Source: Mermis nigrescens (lineage: Eukaryota > Nematoda > Enoplea > Mermithida > Mermithidae). Taken from it: 64,000 nucleotides of DNA. The stretch covers positions 350,001 to 414,000 of the forward strand of contig JAVLUZ010000151.1 in assembly GCA_036768485.1 (NCBI GenBank). Reading direction: 5' to 3'. Below, piece after piece: positions 23,657-32,600 of the stretch. Position numbers and translations under genes: made by a program. Below the pieces are notes generated by a model. The model saw only the letters and a list, made by a program, of their open reading frames with translations. It did not search any database and was not told the origin of the DNA. Each line of letters opens with the position of its first letter. The first letter of the stretch is position 1.

Positions 23657-26600
23657 GATCCTTCTTTAAAGTATAATATTATCTCCTATCCCGCCCCAAT
23701 CCAAATCAGTGTTATAAAAAACCTGCGAATATGCGAAAACCGTAGATTCACTTTTACAGCTCTTAATTTAATGAGTGGAATTAATCACACTACTTAATTT
23801 TAAACCAATGTGAGCTTAACTATTGAATTTTTTGAAGTTAGTACGATAAAAGTGCTAAGTTCGTCATAAGGCAGGGCCTGAAACAAACTCTAATTTGAAG
23901 TCCTAATCAGTTATCGGACCAGGGGTACGTTTTGAACCCTCGGCTTCGGCAGTTTAAAATCCTTGCCTCAGCCGAGGCCGAGGGTCGGGCCGACGAGGGT
24001 AAGGTGCATATATAGGTATATACATACCAGCGTTTGTTTGTATTCGGCAAAGATTTTTCCCGATGTACAAAGACTTTGGGAACCATATTTGTACATGTAC
24101 AAAGATTTTTGGGAAGATAAAAACTGCAAAAAAGGTTTGAAATTCGCAAAATTTTCGGCGCTTTGCGCCGAAATGAGTACCTGTGTGTTCTATACATCTT
24201 TATAATGTCAGAAATTGCATTTTGAAAGAAAAATGTAAAATGTTTCGGCGCTTCGCGCCGTTTTCAGACGATTATTAGTGATTTTTGCTATCAGAAACCC
24301 AGAAATTAGCTAAAATACACTACCAAAGATCGAACAACTCTGTTTTTGCCACACCAAAATTGTTACTGTACCATGTTATAGTACCCAAAAATTTGTGAGT
24401 ACAAAATGTACACATACTTTTAGGGACGATCTTTGTACATGTGCAAACCAGTGTTTTTTTTTGTATAAGGTCCGTTTGTACATGTACAAAGATGGTCCCT
24501 TAAAGTCTTCGTACGTTTCGTACACACAAATTTTCGGGTACTATAATATGGTACAGTAGCGATTTTAGTGTGGCAAAAACAGAGTTGTTCGACCTTTGGT
24601 TACTTATTTTAGCAATTTCTAGGTTTCTGAGGGCAAAAATCAGTAGTAATCGTCTCAAAACGGCGCGAGGAGCCAAAAAATTTGTCATTTTTCCTTTCAA
24701 AATGCAATTTCTGAAATTATAAAGATATATAGAACACACAATTACTCATTTCGGCGCGGAGCGCCTTGAATTTTTGCGATTTTCGAACCTTTTTTGCACT
24801 TTTTGTCTTCCAAAAAATCTTTGTACAAGTACAAAGACGGTCCCCAAAAGTCTTTGTACATCGCGAAAAATCTTTGCCGAATACAAAAAAACCGTGGTGC
24901 AAAGGACCTTGTACATAAAAAAACTGGTACATACGAGGTATAGTCTATGATATGTTGGTAGGATACAAGTATGTAATAGTTAAACTTATCATGTTGCAAT
25001 GTGCACGAGTGGGAATAACGTTACATTCAATAAATAAAGTAAGAAAAATCATTTCATGAGGCACTCCAGTGTTTTGTAACTTTTATTTCTCTTAACATGA
25101 TTACGTCAATGCAATATATCAATTACATACGTATGTGTAGTAGGCGGTGAGTTTAGATTTAGAAATCTTGCATCAGTAGATTGTTAACCAATCTTATCCT
25201 GATAAACGAATCAGAAACTTAAAAAGATGCATTATTGAATAACTAAAGTGAGCAATAATTAAGAATAAACTACATAAGATTAGTACTGCATCGGAACCTG
25301 ACCCTGGCATCGGGACCTGAGAGTTTTAATATTATTGTTAGCAGACCCGTATCCAGGATTTTATTTCGGGGGGGGCGAAAATGTTTGAGGCCAGATATCT
25401 CGAAAACCATTAGGAGATAGGCGAAAATAAAGGCAGTTTTGAGCGTATCTCGGCGAGCTCTATACGATGGTGAAGAAAAATTTCAAAAAAAAATTCGAAA
25501 ATTTTTCACTCTATTTCATATTAATATACAGCAAATTTATCATTTAAGCTGATTTCTCATCACTTAATCGACGAATTATTTTCCATCACTTGCCTTTGCA
25601 TTTAATCATTGTGCTTTACAGAGAAAAACAATGCAGATAATGAATAATTCGGCGTCAAGGGCCGAAAAATTGACATATTCTGCATGTCAAGTTCAAATTT
25701 GAGCGGTTTTGTGCGGGTTAGAAGACAAAAAACATATATAAACAATAAATACGGCGCGAAGCGCCGGAAAAATTTCATGTTTACCACGTCAAACCTCAAA
25801 TTTGATCTGTTTTGAGTGAGCTAGAAGGCAAAAACTATAGCTGAACAATGAATCCGGCGCACAGCGCTGGAAAAAATTGACATGCTCTCTATGTCTAACT
25901 CAAATTTGAACGAGTTTTAGCGGTTTCGAAGACAAAACTATACATAAACAATAAATCCGGCGCGAAGCGCCGGAAAATTTTGAGTTTACTTGCTCAAAAG
26001 TACGCTAAAAACCTGTTTTGGTGGTGTTTTAGACGCACTTCGCCAATTTTTAATTTTTCCTTTTGAGGGACCCTTGGGAAAGACAAAAATTTTTTCCAAT
26101 TTCGGGGGGGGGGCAGGCAACCCCCGCCCCTGGATACGGGCCTGATTGTTAGACGCAAAAATTGATTGAAATAAGCACGTTCAGCACTTAGGTAATGAGC
26201 GGAAAGTGAGGCAGTTTCATACTCACACTTTTATTTCGTTATAAAAGTCAATAAACTTAGTTCACTTAATTCTTTTGAAAAAAATGATGGAATTCATATG
26301 TTGTTTTATCAATTAAGTCAAGAAATTTGCACCTTACCGTTTGCATTGCATTTGGGGTCTGGGGTCAGCCTATTCTGGGGGTCAGAGACAGGCACGTAGC
26401 TGTGGGGGGAATGGGGAGTCCGGAACCCCCCCCAATATAGGAAAAAGCGGAAAAATAGGACTTTTCACACGTTATTTTGCGCTATTTTTGGCTTGGACCC
26501 CCCAAAATTGATGTTGGTCCCCCCAAAATAGGAGGTCCAGCTATGTACGTGCCTGGTCATAGATTTTTCGACTTAAAATGATAATAAAAATGAATAGAGA

Positions 26601-29600
26601 GACCTAAATAGCGTATTATTTCTCAGGTTCTGACCGATTTTAATCATTTTTAGCCTTGACTATTCTTCGCTTCTGGCCTTAATTTCACTATGTCTGGTTA
26701 CAACTCTAGTAGATGCGAGAGCAGTTCACCATATATACATATCTCGCTGCATAAAACCTCAAAATAATTTCTTACAATCATAGGTGGGCAGCACCGAAAT
26801 TCTGGGGGGAGGGGCTAAAGATTTTTCAAAGGTCAAAAAATAGTATTAAAAGTGGTCGTATAGCGAAAAAAACACAATTTTTCGACGTTTCTCATCGATC
26901 ACTATCCAATGGCATCAAAAAATGGCTAAAAAAAGCAAAAAAATTTCAAAATTTGAATTCTGGGGGGGGGTATTTTGATTTCTGGTGGGGGAGGTATTAA
27001 AACTTCTGGGGGGTTGCATATCCCCCAAACCCCCCACGCCAATGTGTGCTTACAATGGCTAATAAAATCCTTGATTATGTTGGTTTATCTCAGGGGCATT
27101 CAATCGCTTACTTAAGAAGCTGAAAAACTAAGCGTATAAAGTTACAATGCGATCATAAACAGCATACAAGTATTAAATATAAGAAAGAAAAAACTTTTTA
27201 TAGCTGAATATGATCTCCGCTTGAGTAAAGGTGATGCTTCATGATTATTATTATTTTTATTTATTATTTTATTATTATAATTTTATTCTTACTATTTTAT
27301 TAATATTTTTTATCACTATTATTACGGGACGAGTAAGATCGAGGTACATAGTCAACATAATGTTTCCAGGCCCCGGCTCCAGTACAGCTCTAATTAAACT
27401 TCCATTTAACGTGTCAATATGTCCCGTTTATAGGGGTTTGACACGGGAAGTCTGGATAGAAAATCGAACTTTAAAGTCGGCTATCCTTCAGCCTGTCACT
27501 TCCAAGTGTTCATGCACGAGTTTTATTCACGTGCCTCCAGGAAGAGAATACTCGTTTGCAATGCGTAGGGTTCGAACCGTCAAACTCCTGCACCAGGTGC
27601 AACGGTGCTTACCACTACACCATAAGGCGTCTCCAGTACAGCTCTAATTAAGATTTAATAAGATTAAACTGTTTTTACAGTTAAAGCGTTTTTGCGGTAA
27701 AAACTAATTTATAGAATCTCTTACGCTTTAGAGACAGAAGTGTTACTTTTGAGACAATGGCTGTTGATCATAGATGCAAAGCATGGCCGATCCGGGTTGA
27801 GGGTCAGCCGATCTGGGGAGCTTTTTGGACAAAATGACCTCGAAAATAGGTATAAGCTCTAAAAAAAACGTTTCCAGTCAATCTGATGCACTTTTGAGGA
27901 AAATATTCAATTTTCACGTTTCTGCCTTCATTTTACCAAAAAATTTCCCATTTTTCCATTCCGGGGCCAGACTCCGCCCTCCACCCAACCTCCACGTGCG
28001 TGTATGCTCCGGATTTGTCGGAAATAGAATCTCTATATATACATGAGGCAGTATTTTTTCAAACTGTCGAGGTTAAACTCAAAAATCCGTTATTTACATG
28101 CGAATGGTTTTTTTGTTTCATTTTTCATACGGAAATTAAGTTAAGAGTTGCAAGATTTCTAGAAATAACTACACCGTTTATCAACATGTCATTAAATAGC
28201 GTTTAACGCTAATTTCCGGCAGAAAATGTAAAGAAAAAGTATGATCAAAGGCAAGTAAAATTGCTGCAGACATTTTTATTAATTAGGCTAAATTTTGTAG
28301 CCTCCCCGAACAACAAATGATTTTTAGTTGGCTCAGAGCGCCCAGAAGTTTCGATATTTTTATCATTTTGAAGTGATTTTTGCAGTTTTCTGAATAAAAG
28401 CAATGTAGTAATTATGTCTGGCGCGATGTGCCAGAAGCGTTTGAAATTCGTATCATTTTGAGCCCAATTTCGCAACTTTCTGAAGATAAGCAGTAATTAC
28501 ATATCCAGGCACGTAGCTGGCCGTCCAATTTTGGGGGACCAACACCTATTTTTGGAAAGGGGACTAAGCCCAAAAAAGCCAAAATAGCACAAAATAACGT
28601 TTAAAAAGCCCTATTTTCCCAATTTTCCTGAATTTTTCCTATTCTGGGGGGGCAACACCAATTTTGGGGGGTCTAAGCCAAAAATAACACAAAATAACGT
28701 GTAAAAAGTCCTATTTTTCCAGTTTTTTCTGAATTATGGGGGGTCCGGACCCCCCAGTCCACCCACAGCTACGCGCCTGAATGTATATAACACATAATTT
28801 GTGGGAGGACTAAGCCCAAAAAGGCAAAAAATAGCACAAAATAACGTTTAAAAAGTCCTCTTTTCCGATTTTTCAGAATTTTGGGGGTCCGAATCCTTCC
28901 ATACCCCCAGAGATACGTGCCTGCAAAAAAACGCTGAGCCTAGCCGAGGCCTCGGTCCGATCACTGTTCCAAATATGTACAGAATTAAGCGTACGATATT
29001 ATATCCTCAAGCAGTTCCCAAAATATAGATTGAAATTTGGTATCTTAAACTTCCAAAGAATTGAAGAATTGTACTTAAAAGCAAAATTGTACTAAAGTAG
29101 AAATGCCTAATTAATGATTTAAAAAATACCTGTAAAGACTTAATGTTCGATTTATGAAAAATTTACAACAGCTAATTTTCACTGAAAATGAAAAATAAAC
29201 AGAAAAAGATTGTAAAATTATGGGATAGCCCCAGCCAGTGGCGGATCCAGGATTTTCCTAAGGGGGAGGGGGCGGTACCTCTAAGGGGGCGTAAAACCCT
29301 GACTTGAGCGGAAAAATTAGCCGTTTTAACCCAAAAATCGCTCAAAAATCCTCAATTTTGCAAACTATTTTGGGCCAATGGGGGGGCCGCTCTGCCCCCC
29401 CTAAATCCGCCCCTGGCCCCAGCTACATCAGGCTGATAAGATGTAAAATGCGATTTGCCTTACTTTGTGCCAGTCTGAATGATAAATACGTGGCGATCTC
29501 TAACCGACTGCTTTATGTCAACGATTGTTTCTGCACAAAAAACGCGAATAAAATTCGGAAAAAATAATAATTAATGTTACTACTTTAGAAACGTGTAAAT

Positions 29601-32600
29601 TCGAACGATTTCGGCTAATGCTGATTTGCATAGAGCTTAAAATTTCAAGTACGCACATGCGGGAAAGTAGGCTATTTTTGAGGAAAAGAAGCCGGTACAT
29701 TATTATTGTTAGTTATTATTATTAGTACATTATTATTACATTATTATTATTATTACATTATTACATTATTGCATTATTCCTAAAATTTATGATGAGTACA
29801 TAAAATTGGGGAGACGGAGAATTTCCTGAAAATCGGCCGTTCCACGATCAATACTACGTTTAAGACGTTTTAGTTATTTCTCCCGACATTTGAGCTGAAG
29901 TGACAAAAATTTTGAGTTTTAATATTTCTGGCGGTGGATCAGATTGTAATAATTTGAAACTTTGAATGGAGATCCTCGGCCATTTTGAGAAGGGGGTTAA
30001 TGACCTTCATGTTTTGGTTGAAAAAAGCAACAAAAAACATCTAAAAATGGCCGAAAATGCAAGTTTTTGCCAAAAATCGTGTTGGGGAGGGGGTTTAAAA
30101 ATTTTTGGACTTTGAAGGGAATAGGGGGACAACCGAATTTGAGTGGGGAGCCCCATTCCCCCTGTTACACGAATGAGTCTGGAAGTGAATTACATGAATC
30201 CCCTAATCCCCCTAGAATCCAAAAGGCCTCCAGAATTAAATTCCAAAGTTTTTCCGTATATTCACAGTCCCAAATTATGTTTTTTGCATTTATCATAAAT
30301 TTCTCGGCACTTTTCACATCTTCGAAAATTATTGGCCCCCGAACATACATGCACATAGGGGAGGGCGAGTATTACCCCTTGCTGAAGGGTCAGCCAGACA
30401 AGAACATACTGTCCGGCGATTTCGAGCTGACGGAACGTTTTTACATTATTTTTGAGGTCAAAAGTAGTAAGAATGTCAAAAAAAATTTCCGCGCAAATTT
30501 TTAACCCAAAAAGCGCCAAAACTTGATCAATTTCTGTATTTTTTAGTGTTAGAAGTGGTATAATGCAGTCAAAATGAACTAAAAATGCTTTACGAATGCG
30601 AAATTACCACGAAAAGACGTTTTATAGGCTTTTTTGACCATTTTGGTCATTTAAACAACAAAACAATCCGTGAACGTTAAATTTATTGTTTAAGATTACT
30701 GAGATTTTACCCCCTCCCTCTACCGACCCTGACCTTGTGCACCTATGCCCCGGAGCTTACTTTAATTTAGGTGCTGATCACGTATGCCCTGTACTGTACC
30801 CCTGAGCAGACATGCCACGGCTCGAAAGCTTGGGTGGGGCCCGACCATTTTCAGGGAGAGGGTTGAGGAAATAACCTCAAAGTTTTGGCCAAAAATGGCT
30901 AAAAAACCTAAAAATGGCGGAAGAACACAAGTTTTCGCCAATGAGGGGGTCGAAGATTTTCTGAAACTACTACTGCTTTGTGAATATGCTTTAGCAGTGG
31001 TTCTGTTTTTCTTTATTTTTCGGAGGATGAGCATACGTAGGCAGCACCAAAATTTTGGGGGTGTAAGATATTTCAAAGGTAAGAAAATGGCCTTAAAAAT
31101 GGTGGTATGGCGAACAAAGCACCATGTTCATCATTGAGCCTATCTATTAGCATCAAAAAATTGCGAAAAAACTAAAAAAAATTTAAAAATTGAATTCTGG
31201 AGGGGGTATTTTGGTTTTCGGGGGGGGTGCATACCCTCAAACCCCTACCTATTTTCTAAATAAATTTGAATCTAAGCTTACTTTAAGACACATTCTGTAC
31301 CACAATTTTCGCATACCGATATCTTTCTTTTCGATAAGGTTCTACTTTCTAAACCTTACCATATTTTTGTGCCAATTTTTATATTTTATTTTTCTTTCTT
31401 CCGAAATGACTCGAAATTTGAAAATATTTGAAAGTTACAAAAACAAAAGTTATATTATACATATAAAAAGCAAATCTTAGGACGAAAGAGAAAAAATATA
31501 TCGGAAATGATTTGGCGAATTTGCTGATAAAATTAAGCATATTCTTATTAAAAAAAATTGGGATACGAACGTATTTCTGAATTTAAGAACTTGTACCTCG
31601 ATTCGGCTTATTTTGCACAGAGCATTCACCGGCTCTTATTCCCAGCCGCCTGAATATATTAATACATATTAAATTAATCAAATCTTACTAAATGATTTAT
31701 TCGAATTAATTTAATACGTTACTTAATTCAGCTATTTGTATTCTATTAAATAATATACTTGGCCACCTGTTTTCTTATATGTTTATCACAGCGAGTGCAA
31801 ATTTTGTGTCCCCCCCCTTACAGCAATAACGGCACACACCTGGGAGGTGCAGTTTTTTTACGATGGATAATTAAAAAACTCGATGTACCATTTTTTATTT
31901 TTTGTTTACACTCAATACCGAGTTAGCAATGAGTGTGTAAAGTTTAAACCGAAAAATTAAATCATTTGCGGTTGGCCAATTTTTTTCAATGTTGCCCTCG
32001 AGCTGTAAATTACAAATCTGACCTTAAAATTTCTTTACACTCAATAGTTGTTGCACAAAAATGTAAAGTATACGGGTTTTTACTCTTTGCGTGTTTTCAG
32101 CTTATCTAACTCAATTTTGGTTTCTGTGCAATCCAATTGGTTTTATAATGTGGAGAGTTACAATATCTCAAGGACCAATTTTTTATTCTCTTTTAACGCA
32201 ATATTTCTTGATCTGTGATCGTTTTAGTGTAAGGGTCGAGACGAAAAACGAAATTTCTACAGCTACTCCGATAAGTAGGCGTAACATGCTAATTATGCTT
32301 GAAATGTGCCCTGACCTTAGCGTTACAGATCCTAATTTATTTTGTTTCTATACACCCAATATTGCGTTATTAGCACAATTGTAAAGTTTACACTGAGAAG
32401 CACTTTTCCGCCCAGAGCATTGGGTATCAAACAATTTGCGGAGGGCCAATTTTTTTAAAAATGTTGCCCCTGAGTTGTAGATTACGAATCTGAACTTAAA
32501 ATTTCTTTACACTCAATGGTTCTTGCACAAAAGTAAAGTATACGGGTTTTTACTGTTAGCGTGTCCCAAAGCTTATCTGACTCAATTTTGGTTTCTGTGC

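Noticed and set aside
27559..27632. Functional tRNA gene on the minus strand
   Set aside because: Box A and B are good, but the T-arm is mispaired and a 21-bp duplication frames a longer unit, so a SINE is the better reading.
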